DNA from: Verrucomicrobiota bacterium
GTDB lineage: Bacteria > Verrucomicrobiota > Verrucomicrobiae > Limisphaerales > UBA11358
Assembly: GCA_014860005.1 (NCBI GenBank)
Contig: JACZKP010000022.1
Span: forward strand, 1 to 21,545
DNA length: 21,545 nt
Direction: 5' to 3'
Position 1 is the first letter of the stretch, and the number at the start of each line of letters is the position of its first letter. Made by a program: the position numbers and the translations under genes. Shown here piece after piece: positions 7,363 to 14,434 of this stretch. The notes under the pieces are model-generated. The model was given only the letters and a program-made list of their open reading frames with translations, did not search any database and was not told where the DNA came from.

Positions 7363-8958
7363 TCACTCTCTTCCGGGCAACTGCCGCCACAACCACCAAA
7401 ATCCTCCAATCAAAACCGCATAAAACAACGCAACCGAAACGAAAGGCGGCAACCCAAGCGTCGTCCCGAGATTCGGTGAAAACTCGCCTTTCAAGAACAG
7501 GGGAATGTTCAAATCAAACAGCGGATTCGGATGCGTTGGATAAGACGGGCACGCATCTGTCAAGGTCGCCAACGTCGTCACGAGAATGGAATAAACCGCG
7601 AGCGGCAATCCCATCCAAGGAAACCGTTGCAGACCATACGCGCACGGCAGGGCCAACAGGGGAATCATGGGCGAGAGCAGACGCGGCCCCCACGCCGGCC
7701 CCGCCGGCCAATCCCAAGTGCGACCCGAAATCACGATGATGTGCAACAGCGGCACAAGGTACGTCAGCCAGAACAGTCCTCGCGATTTTTGAATCAACTG
7801 CCAGTAACCAATACCCGCCATCACAAAGAACGGCGTCCAGAAAAACAGCCCGCGCGCCGGAGTGAACAACAGATTGAACGCGGTTTCCGGGTTCGGCCAT
7901 TTGATGGCATACACCCCTTCTTGCATCGCTGGAAATGAAGCCTGAAGGCTGTACGGCAGGATGAACGGATTCCCAAAGCACGCCCAACTGTAAGCTGGAA
8001 TCAGCAACAGCGGCGGAATCGCGGCCAGACCGAATGGTATGGCGCTCAACCACGCCGCGCGCAGCCTCGCCATGAGGGTAGGGCGCGTCACTCCGTGCGC
8101 GCCGTTGTTGTCAGCGACTCGCCCTGGCGCGCACGGAGTGGCGCGCCCTACCTCGGGATTCATGGTCGAGGCAGCGTTGTTCATGAAAACGAACCAGACA
8201 AACAACCCCACAACGACCAGCCCCGAACTGTATTCACTCGCCAGCGCCCACCCGCACGCATGACCCGCCAGCAAGCTCCACCGATTCGCCTTGAACCGCC
8301 GAATCATTCTGCGTTCTCCCAGCTTGCACTCCGCACTCCGCATTCCGTACTCCGCGTTCTTATGGATTGCCCAAACCGCAATCGCCAGCAAACCCACCAC
8401 CAGCGCATGAGAAAACATCATGGTGGCGTAGGGCAACGGCGCCGCTCCAAGAAACACAGCCAGAGTTGTGACCAACGCCCAACTTGGCGAAACATGCTTC
8501 GAGAGCCACGCAAACAGCGCCACGCCACCGAATGCCGTGATGAGGCCGATTGACCCGGCGCACGCCACCCAACTTGAGAACAGCCAGCCGAGACTTGAAT
8601 CCAAGCTCACCCCCGCTGCCCACAGGATGCCCGCAGCCGTAGCAAACGGCACCAGCGCCAGCGCGGCCGTTCCAGGTGCCTTGTCGCTGTAGTAACTACC
8701 CTGGAAAACCGCCTTGTCCGGCGTGTTCTTGTGGTAAGCATCAATGTTGACCGTGCGCTGAATCAGTAACGAATGCAGCAAATCCAACCGCGAAACCGGA
8801 GTGGGCCCGTCAAACTTCTTTTGATGCGCATAGGTCATGCAAAAGAGCAACAATGCAAATGCTGCCAGAAAGATTCCGTTTTGCTTCAGCATCCAACTCC
8901 AGTTCTGGGTTTCAGCAGTCATTATTTTCACAGGACGGAACCTTGCCGATGATTGCAT
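7363..8958 (-). CDS. Polytopic membrane protein, GT39/ArnT-like glycosyltransferase superfamily (probable)
   Basis: This is a 531-residue integral membrane protein with roughly ten to twelve hydrophobic helices, beginning at about 27-44 (GIFLAAFALLLFCMTYA). After the first helix comes SRLDLLHSLLIQRTVNID and GSYYSDKAPG (88-96), an arrangement like the first periplasmic loop of GT-C (PMT/ArnT-like) enzymes, which take sugars from polyprenyl-phosphate donors. LLFTPARGLFFWTPFF and WDWPAGPAWGPRLLSPMIPLLALP, further on, are also typical of uncharacterised members of this group. No substrate can be named. Two separate repeat-derived stretches lie in frame at residues 200-219 and 270-295, both in loops between helices. 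A start at ATG 8922 (residue 13) is an alternative; the upstream ATG has a weak AGGA. Confidence 0.72.
   Translation of the reverse strand: MQSSARFRPVKIMTAETQNWSWMLKQNGIFLAAFALLLFCMTYAHQKKFDGPTPVSRLDLLHSLLIQRTVNIDAYHKNTPDKAVFQGSYYSDKAPGTAALALVPFATAAGILWAAGVSLDSSLGWLFSSWVACAGSIGLITAFGGVALFAWLSKHVSPSWALVTTLAVFLGAAPLPYATMMFSHALVVGLLAIAVWAIHKNAEYGMRSAECKLGERRMIRRFKANRWSLLAGHACGWALASEYSSGLVVVGLFVWFVFMNNAASTMNPEVGRATPCAPGRVADNNGAHGVTRPTLMARLRAAWLSAIPFGLAAIPPLLLIPAYSWACFGNPFILPYSLQASFPAMQEGVYAIKWPNPETAFNLLFTPARGLFFWTPFFVMAGIGYWQLIQKSRGLFWLTYLVPLLHIIVISGRTWDWPAGPAWGPRLLSPMIPLLALPCAYGLQRFPWMGLPLAVYSILVTTLATLTDACPSYPTHPNPLFDLNIPLFLKGEFSPNLGTTLGLPPFVSVALFYAVLIGGFWWLWRQLPGRE
8077..8152 (-). repeat. Palindromic element in frame within the GT39-like gene, 27-bp arms
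   Basis: The arms at 8077-8103 and 8126-8152 are reverse complements at 26 of 27 positions, with a 22-nt loop. The element is read through in frame and encodes about VGRATPCAPGRVADNN followed by GAHGVTRPT (residues 270-294), a hydrophilic insert in a loop between helices of a membrane protein. The near-perfect arm match suggests recent insertion or continued conversion. Its structure is like Rickettsia-type protein-coding palindromic elements. Confidence 0.88.
8305..8358 (-). repeat. Short tandem-type repeat in frame within the GT39-like gene
   Basis: On the coding strand this reads as tandem GCGGAGTRCGGA-like words (about 4 units) and encodes NAEYGMRSAECKLGERRM (residues 201-218). The stretch sits between the helix ending WAIHK and the next helix (WSLLAGHACGWALA), where a short charged loop would be expected. 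It belongs to a different sequence family from the palindrome about 150 bp away in the same gene. Confidence 0.7.
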
Positions 8959-9107
8959 GCTGTCCTGACCCTGTTACATTCTACGGCCGGGCGCATTCGT
9001 GAGATTGTAGCATGGCGATCCGTAAGTCGGCGTTTTCACAGTCACCAAACCAATGGTGAACAGCAGGATACATGTGATTCTTTTCATAATGTGGTTTGTC
9101 ATTGTCA

Positions 9108-10196
9108 TCAACTTTCGGCTGCTTTCTTCTTCTTTCTGGCCCAAATAGCCAGCAGAATCGTTGGGGCTAGCAGCATCACCACAACGAAAATGAGTGCCCA
9201 CCTGGAAACCGTAGTGGATCGTTCAAAAACGCCCGGATCGGGAACCGGTTGCCACGCTTTCCCATCGAATACATGTTCCGTGTCGTTCGTGGTTATCCAG
9301 CGGATCACCTGGTGACCTTTCACGAGCGGTTCAAAAGCCAGTTGAGATTCAGCCAATGGCGTCGTCGCGGTCACAAGTCGGTGGATTCGGATTCGCTCGC
9401 TGAAGAACGGCGGCGCATTTTCGCGGAGTACGAGCAGATCAATTTGCGACGGAAAGTCCTTTGGGCGTTCCAACCCGTTATCATACGTGTAATCAATCCG
9501 GTGGCGGAAAGTTCTGATTTCGGATTCCTTTCCCACCAAAATGGGCCGTGAAAAGGTATGGAAAACGGTTTGCACTCGCCCGGCGTCGTCGCGGGCCAAC
9601 TGGCCGGCACCCGTCGTTTTCTCCGCCACATTCGTAAAAGTGAAGCTGTCGCCCTCCCAAACCACGCCGGACGTCGGCGCGTAAGCGATCCCAAGCTTGA
9701 GCACATGATCCACGTTTACATGGCGCACGGTGTTGACGGTTATCAGCACTGGATTGCGCCGTTTGTCCGAAGGGGTCGTCGTCTCCCAGAGACGAAGCAA
9801 AAACTGATTTGTCCGCACGGCTACCAAGTGCCACCAGTGCGATTTTCCGGCGCTGTACCAGGTTGACGAAAGAGGAGCGGCCCCTTCCGCGAGTTCCGAC
9901 AGCGAAGGGGCTGTGGCCATAATGAAATGCAGCGGTGATTCCCATCGCAAAAGGAAAAACTGCGTCGGCTGCCGATTCGTGCCGCCCTGCACCAACGGCG
10001 GTTTTTCACTGGCAAAAACCATTTCCTGAATCACCGGGGGATTATTGATGAACGCCTGAAAATCAAACCCGTTGGCTCCCGCATCGGCTTTGACCTGAGC
10101 CTGCGCCGGGTGCCGCCCCAATGCGGAGACAAAAAGGATTATCATCAAGAACACCTCGCACTCAGATCGTTGCCCAATTAGTGGATATTTTGGCAT
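9108..10196 (-). CDS. Exported membrane-anchored protein of unknown function (P1)
   Basis: I do not recognise this 362-residue protein. It has an N-terminal signal (LMIILFVSALG, then AQAQ near 34), a long extracytoplasmic region with FINNPPVIQEMVF near 50-62, one C-terminal transmembrane helix (about 332-352, ALIFVVVMLLAPTILLAIWA) and a lysine-rich tail, so the bulk should face the periplasm. The region before the helix contains RIHRLVTATTPLAES and RWITTND (299-305), which line up with the C-terminal parts of P2 and of the split P3 upstream; I infer a shared C-terminal domain. The start is supported by AGGAG five bases before ATG 10196. The gene begins 17 bp after the P2 stop, so it is very probably the last gene of the same operon. 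Confidence 0.75.
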   Translation of the reverse strand: MPKYPLIGQRSECEVFLMIILFVSALGRHPAQAQVKADAGANGFDFQAFINNPPVIQEMVFASEKPPLVQGGTNRQPTQFFLLRWESPLHFIMATAPSLSELAEGAAPLSSTWYSAGKSHWWHLVAVRTNQFLLRLWETTTPSDKRRNPVLITVNTVRHVNVDHVLKLGIAYAPTSGVVWEGDSFTFTNVAEKTTGAGQLARDDAGRVQTVFHTFSRPILVGKESEIRTFRHRIDYTYDNGLERPKDFPSQIDLLVLRENAPPFFSERIRIHRLVTATTPLAESQLAFEPLVKGHQVIRWITTNDTEHVFDGKAWQPVPDPGVFERSTTVSRWALIFVVVMLLAPTILLAIWARKKKKAAES

Positions 10197-10213
10197 GTCG
10201 CTCCTGTTGCGTG

Positions 10214-11476
10214 CTATCCTGATGCGTTTCTTGGGGGGGTTGTTTTCTTGTTACGATTCGCAGCCCGCAGGAGTACAAAGCCAGCGGGAGCGAGAAACAC
10301 GCACAACAGGATGCTTGCAGCCACAAGCTTGCGTCCTGAATTCGGTTTTGGATTCTTGGCTGCCGCGAGCATGCGCCGGGATTCCGCCAAGAGAGTTGGC
10401 ACGCGGGGATCGTCCCGCGCTGGCCACTGTGGTTCGCGGTTGGTCCATCGTATGTAGAGATTCGGCTCTTGTGCCGTCGCGTGCCGGTAATCCACGATGG
10501 AAGAGGCTAACTCAGGCGGGGGTGGAGAACCTATTGTAATCTCGTGATCAACGAGTGCCGTTTCTGTGGCCACCAATTTATATTCTTCGATCAGGATGTT
10601 TGTGACTGGCAACACGGCTTTAGCGGGGGCATGGCCTGCCGGGGATAGGCGTGCAAACCGCTCAAGGGTGGCCTCCCCAGGCACCGTGAATTCACCGATG
10701 GTGATCGTCCGCGCGACATGATACTTTCCGCCAATCCAACCGTCAGGGTAGCGGTCAACCGGCTGGGCGGCCAACTCGTGAGCGGTTGCTTGGCCTGCCT
10801 GGACTGCGGTCTGCCAAAAATTGGTGGAAAACGCAAACATGACCTGGTAGGGCACGCCAGGCGGAGTTGGAAGCAAGTTGGCAGTATAGCGGAACGACTT
10901 GCCGAGCGCACCTTCTCGGAGCATCCACGGCACCAGCATTACGCCAGAGCTGTCACTGCCTAGAAAGCCACCCGAGCAGAGCGCCAGCCATACAAACCGG
11001 CCGCTAACCGACGCCTCCTCAGGCATTGAGCCGTTATGGATGAACGAGATCGCGACCCCGTTCGTGTTCATGCTTGCCTGTTCAGCAGTCATGGCGTTTC
11101 CCGTTTGGAACAAGCTGTAATGCACGGTTTGGCCATCGCAGTAGGCCAATTCGCTGTGCTCCCCTGAGGATGTGAAGTGCAGTGTGACCCGCCACCGTCT
11201 GCGATCGAGTTCAACCGTAAACCAGTTCGTGCCCATAAGGTCCTGATTGCCGCCCATCCCGGTAGCGCGCCGAATCACAATGCCGCTAACCCGCAGGGTT
11301 TTGCCGATGTGACTCTGATCGGCCACCGTGCTCTTTGGGACATCAGTCTCAAAAGCGACCACTTGAAACAACGTGGCGGTCAAAACTATCCCGGCCAGCA
11401 ACGCTCGGCCAAGAAGCCGGCTCCGCGTTCCAGTGCGTCTGCGTCCTGCCTTGGTTGCTTTGCCACTTGTCATCAT
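10214..11476 (-). CDS. Exported membrane-anchored protein of unknown function (P2), paralogue of P1 and P3
   Basis: This is a 420-residue unknown. The frame is open far upstream, but AGGAG at 11481-11485 and the overlap with the MauE-like gene fix the start at the ATG-ATG pair 11476/11473. A basic N-terminus leads into a hydrophobic export segment (about 20-42). The extracytoplasmic part includes NWFTVELDRRRWRV (84-97), YCDGQTVHY (112-120), VWLALCSGGF (162-171) and a C-terminal module with EEYKLVATET (297-306), SIVDYR (326-331) and YIRWTN (341-346). A terminal membrane helix (about 385-404) and basic tail follow. The same landmarks in the same order are found in the two pieces of P3. The gene starts 17 bp after the MauE-like stop and ends 17 bp before P1, so the three appear to be translated from one message. 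Confidence 0.78.
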   Translation of the reverse strand: MMTSGKATKAGRRRTGTRSRLLGRALLAGIVLTATLFQVVAFETDVPKSTVADQSHIGKTLRVSGIVIRRATGMGGNQDLMGTNWFTVELDRRRWRVTLHFTSSGEHSELAYCDGQTVHYSLFQTGNAMTAEQASMNTNGVAISFIHNGSMPEEASVSGRFVWLALCSGGFLGSDSSGVMLVPWMLREGALGKSFRYTANLLPTPPGVPYQVMFAFSTNFWQTAVQAGQATAHELAAQPVDRYPDGWIGGKYHVARTITIGEFTVPGEATLERFARLSPAGHAPAKAVLPVTNILIEEYKLVATETALVDHEITIGSPPPPELASSIVDYRHATAQEPNLYIRWTNREPQWPARDDPRVPTLLAESRRMLAAAKNPKPNSGRKLVAASILLCVFLAPAGFVLLRAANRNKKTTPPRNASG

Positions 11477-11493
11477 TGCGCTCCTATGACGCG

Positions 11494-12051
11494 CTATTCT
11501 CCGCAGCGGATGGAGGGGGTGCGCCTGTTTGTGGGGACTCGTAGCCCACGGAGCAAAAGCCCGTAACTGCCCACCAACAGGTAAGCAAGCAGTCCAACGG
11601 CAATCCAATCCGCCGTTTCGGCTGAAATGCCCAGAACATCCGTGAGGTGGCCCAGACACCCGCAGGGGCGTTTCCAGCCGATCAACCACAGACTGGCCCG
11701 GTAAGCCAAGAAAGCGGAGGCCAACCCGGCCACCAAGGCTGTAATCAGCGGCGCAAATCTTGCCCGGACCCGCAAGCGGGAGAAGCACAGGCAGGCTACA
11801 ACAATCTCTGCCGCGGCGACGAGCATCAGGAGTTGCTTGAAGGGTAGCCCAAAGATCGGATCGTGGACCCGGAGAATTGAAGCGTCGCCAGTTGTGCCTA
11901 AAAGCTTCGCAACGCCGGTCAGCGCGAACATAAGGCCGGCCGAAACGATAAAGCCTCCCTTTGTTCGAGCCGCGGACCAATCCCCATGCTTGGCTAGTGT
12001 TGTCCGATTCATTCTGTATGTGAACAGCCTCGTACTCGGCGTCTGGTACAT
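11494..12051 (-). CDS. MauE/DoxX-like membrane protein with CxC motif
   Basis: This is a 185-residue protein with four hydrophobic helices (about 33-51, 73-91, 99-122, 146-168), the size and topology of MauE/DoxX-family proteins. The first helix ends in GVAKLLG, the second contains AAAEIVVACLC, and the loop before the last helix carries a cysteine pair C130-x-C132 in CGCLGHLTDVL. In methylamine-utilisation loci, MauE together with the thioredoxin-like MauD is required for a disulfide-rich dehydrogenase subunit. Here the gene follows a 12-cysteine exported protein, so a thiol-disulfide role for that partner is a reasonable inference. No thioredoxin-fold partner is visible in the window. Start ATG 12051 is used; ATG 12012 (residue 14) is an alternative, and neither has a strong Shine-Dalgarno. 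Confidence 0.78.
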   Translation of the reverse strand: MYQTPSTRLFTYRMNRTTLAKHGDWSAARTKGGFIVSAGLMFALTGVAKLLGTTGDASILRVHDPIFGLPFKQLLMLVAAAEIVVACLCFSRLRVRARFAPLITALVAGLASAFLAYRASLWLIGWKRPCGCLGHLTDVLGISAETADWIAVGLLAYLLVGSYGLLLRGLRVPTNRRTPSIRCGE

Positions 12052-12144
12052 CGTGTTGCTTCGGTAAGCGTGCGTAGCGTCAAAAATTCCAACTGGATTC
12101 CGGTGCGCAGGCAGTCCCGCTGAAGAAGCCTGCCATTTTCACGC

Positions 12145-12531
12145 TCAATGACACTGTGTGAAGTCGATCCCATCACAGTCCCATCCAAGCTCGGCAGCGA
12201 CATACGGCGTACCGCAAGTTGCTGGACAGTTTATCGTCCAATCGATATAGCAATGCTGCTGCATTGAGTAGCTCAGAGTGACCGAAGCGCAGTAAAGCAA
12301 CCACGTTCCCTCGATACAGAGGTAGTTTTCTGTGTAGGTATCGCCGGTCCACCAACAATTGCATTCCGGACAGCTAGTCGGGGTGGTTGGTCCAACGTAC
12401 TGCGAGCACAGGGTTCTCGTATAGTCAAACGGGCACGATGCCGCGATGGCAGAAACCGCTGTCACGATGACTGCCACGCCTAAGCAAACTGTCATTTGCC
12501 ACGAGTTTTTGATTTGAATTAGGTCAGACAT
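12145..12531 (-). CDS. Small cysteine-rich exported protein, unknown function
   Basis: This is a 128-residue unknown. Residues 12-31 form a signal peptide (MTVCLGVAVIVTAVSAIA), probably cut around AIA/AS. The mature part carries 12 cysteines (33, 42, 54, 57, 59, 72, 81, 94, 102, 106, 119, 127), an even number that would allow six disulfides, and it has many aromatic residues, including WW at 60-61. CPECNC (54-59) is the densest part and could instead bind metal. If C33 were lipidated (AAS-C is a poor lipobox), 11 cysteines would remain. The start is well supported: AAAGGA lies about nine bases before ATG. The gene begins 13 bp after the second P3 piece and is followed by the MauE-like gene after 93 bp, which holds a possible 6-bp-stem hairpin (12107-12133). 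Confidence 0.8.
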   Translation of the reverse strand: MSDLIQIKNSWQMTVCLGVAVIVTAVSAIAASCPFDYTRTLCSQYVGPTTPTSCPECNCWWTGDTYTENYLCIEGTWLLYCASVTLSYSMQQHCYIDWTINCPATCGTPYVAAELGWDCDGIDFTQCH

Positions 12532-12544
12532 ATCTCATTCCTTT

Positions 12545-12895
12545 CTATGCGTTTTGTTGAGTGCGGCCTCTAAGTACTCCCCAGATGACCAAAGGCCCCA
12601 CGGTCACCGCCCCAAATAACAGAAAGAGAAAGACGCGCTTCGCCCGTTGCTGGCTGCGGGCACTGGGTCGTTTCCTCTTGTCTTCCTCGAACTGCTCGAA
12701 CTGAGTTTTCAACGTTTGCGCGGTTGCTGAGTCAGGCTCGATCAAGTCATTTGTTGTAATGTAAGAAACCGGTCCTGAAGAAGTCATTAAACGATAATCC
12801 ACCACTCGTGTGATGGTATCGCGGTTGATGGACGGCTTCGTGGACACAACCGCAGTTGAAACAACAACGTCCTCGGTCGTAATCTCCACACGCAT
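12545..12895 (-). CDS. C-terminal piece of split exported protein P3 (one TM helix)
   Basis: This is a 116-codon frame with no signal peptide, a central region and one hydrophobic helix at about 88-108 near the C-terminus. Its VEITTEDVVV (3-12), RVVDYR (30-35) and YITTND (45-50) line up with LVATETALVD, SIVDYR and YIRWTN of P2, followed in both by a charged linker and a terminal helix. The RWITTND of P1 matches as well. It is in the same frame as the 278-codon gene just upstream; the 13 codons between that gene's TAA and this ATG are open. I therefore read it as the detached C-terminal module of P3. A GGAAGGG five bases before the ATG might still allow separate translation, but the product would lack a normal export signal. 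Confidence 0.7.
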   Translation of the reverse strand: MRVEITTEDVVVSTAVVSTKPSINRDTITRVVDYRLMTSSGPVSYITTNDLIEPDSATAQTLKTQFEQFEEDKRKRPSARSQQRAKRVFLFLLFGAVTVGPLVIWGVLRGRTQQNA

Positions 12896-12934
12896 TGTGA
12901 CCCTTCCGACTTCTTGTTGGTCGGCCGGTGGTGC

Positions 12935-13771
12935 TTAGTATTCGATCGCACTCTTTGCCGGGTAAAGCCTGCTCGATACTTCCCGCCAACTGGAAACCGT
13001 GTACTTTGCCTCGAGGAAACTCGGGCGCAAGTTAGGTGGCTGCGGCTTGCCAACGAGATGCCCCCTCTTATCGGCCCCAGGGGAGAATCCTTGGTTAAAA
13101 AAAACGATCTCTTCCGGCACACAAATGCTGTCGGAGCACCTGCGCCTGTAATCCACACGAAACGCGCGGGAACCGGGATCGAGGTTACTAGTGCCCATCC
13201 AAATCAGTTCCGGCCAGAATCCACCTTGCTGTTGAGCGTAATGATCGGAGGCATAGGCTAACCACACCGGCATACATAAATCGGTATTAAAATCAGGGTA
13301 AACGCGCTCACCAATTATGAGTTGTTCAGATACATGCCCCCTATAGCCAGGCTCTTTTGCTTTGCGCTGATGGACTTCATCTTGATCGTAATCCCGGACA
13401 ACACGCTGGAAGCTGAACGTGCCATCATAAACATACTCACATGACAATGCAGAGCCATCTGTCCCGGAATGAACCTTCTTCTGAGGATTTGAAAACGAAA
13501 GACCCTCGACTGAAATCTCAGAAGCCCGCTTCGAAAGCGGTTTAGCCGTAACCTCAGTCGTAATTCTCCACACGTTGCTCCCGATTTCTGCGGTGAATCG
13601 TCTTGTCCTGAGAACTTGGGGTTTATCCGGCTCCTTGAATATGATGTGGGAGACTTTCCCGCTCAGACTAACCGTCGTCGCGGTTTTACCAGTTTCCGGC
13701 CCAACCAATAGGAACAAGAAAACCAACTGGCTTGCAGTTACCGCCATCGGAAAAGTGCTGATTACGGTCAT
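12935..13771 (-). CDS. N-terminal piece of split exported protein P3
   Basis: This is a 278-residue unknown with a short N-terminal signal (about 8-25, MAVTASQLVFLFLLVG). Its landmarks match the N-terminal and middle parts of P2 in order: RRFTAEIGSNVWRI (57-70) against NWFTVELDRRRWRV, CEYVYDGTFSF (111-121) against AYCDGQTVHYS, and VWLAYAS (169-175) against VWLALCS. The reading frame ends at a TAA (12935-12937) and reopens at once in the same frame, continuing into the 116-codon piece. Joined, the two would be about 408 residues, close to the 420 of P2. The gene is thus most simply a P3 gene with a nonsense mutation; a sequencing error or a working two-gene split remain possible. It is the first gene of the minus-strand cluster; AAAAGG precedes ATG 13771. 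Confidence 0.72.
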   Translation of the reverse strand: MTVISTFPMAVTASQLVFLFLLVGPETGKTATTVSLSGKVSHIIFKEPDKPQVLRTRRFTAEIGSNVWRITTEVTAKPLSKRASEISVEGLSFSNPQKKVHSGTDGSALSCEYVYDGTFSFQRVVRDYDQDEVHQRKAKEPGYRGHVSEQLIIGERVYPDFNTDLCMPVWLAYASDHYAQQQGGFWPELIWMGTSNLDPGSRAFRVDYRRRCSDSICVPEEIVFFNQGFSPGADKRGHLVGKPQPPNLRPSFLEAKYTVSSWREVSSRLYPAKSAIEY

Positions 13772-14052
13772 TTGCTGAACCTTTTCACATCATCACATCA
13801 GCAACCTTGAACCACCTTGGGTTCGCCTCATGCTTGCTAAAAGCCACATCCCTTCTGCGTGATTCCAAGGCAGCAACCGCGCGCTTCACGTTTTCATTCA
13901 CTTCATTCATTGGCGTCAGTCTGCCCATAACCTTGTTCCAGACCGTGCTACCGCGACGCAGTTAGCTGGACGCAATCACAGGCTCAACTTGTGAGGCAAA
14001 AAGTCATTTTTGGCTTGGCATCAATTCTAAGCCGCTTGCGGCCTTTCCACAA

Positions 14053-14421
14053 CTACACGTTCGTGTAGGAAATCCCAGACGTGATCACACCTCCAGAGGG
14101 GCTCGGCGTTTGATGGCAACTAACCAAGGCAGCGCGGGAATGCACTCCATGGGTTGCAAACATCTGGCGGAGATGCCACGACACGGTTTCTTCGCTGATC
14201 TGCAATTCCGCGGCAATTTGCTTGTCCGGCCAACCTAAGGCGACAAGTTGCACAATCCGCAGTTGGCGTTGAGATAGCCTTGGGTGCGTCGGTGGTTGGT
14301 CCGATGGGCCAAGAGCAGCCTGTGCATCGCGAGAAGACTGTGGTGCCATCTGGGTTTGTGTTGCGGAAGGTCGGGGATTGCCGTTGCGGTCTATTGTTCG
14401 TTGGCGTTTGGGTGATGGCAT
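14053..14421 (-). CDS. Stand-alone LuxR-type helix-turn-helix protein
   Basis: This is a 122-residue protein whose residues 50-100 form a LuxR/GerE-type DNA-binding domain: LSQRQLRIVQLVALGWPDKQIAAELQ, then ISEETVSWHLRQMFATHGVHSRAALV. It has no receiver or ligand-binding domain, only a hydrophilic basic N-terminus (PSPKRQR...) of about 48 residues. The start at 14421 is decided by an excellent AAGGAGG six bases upstream, which excludes a longer frame reaching 14511. It begins 13 bp after the pseudopilin stop on the same strand, so the two are probably co-transcribed. It is likely a transcription factor, perhaps controlling the adjoining pseudopilin gene or the exported-protein cluster that follows at 13771; no operator was identified. 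Confidence 0.85.
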   Translation of the reverse strand: MPSPKRQRTIDRNGNPRPSATQTQMAPQSSRDAQAALGPSDQPPTHPRLSQRQLRIVQLVALGWPDKQIAAELQISEETVSWHLRQMFATHGVHSRAALVSCHQTPSPSGGVITSGISYTNV

Positions 14422-14434
14422 TGGTTCCTCCTTG

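Noticed and set aside
12145..12531. True MauA (methylamine dehydrogenase small subunit) homologue
   Set aside because: The number of cysteines agrees, but spacing and surrounding residues do not match MauA as I remember it, and mauB/mauD are not in the window.
13772..14052. Small RNA or terminator between the LuxR-type gene and P3
   Set aside because: Only a 5-bp GCCGC/GCGGC stem near 14032 without a following T-run; not enough to call.
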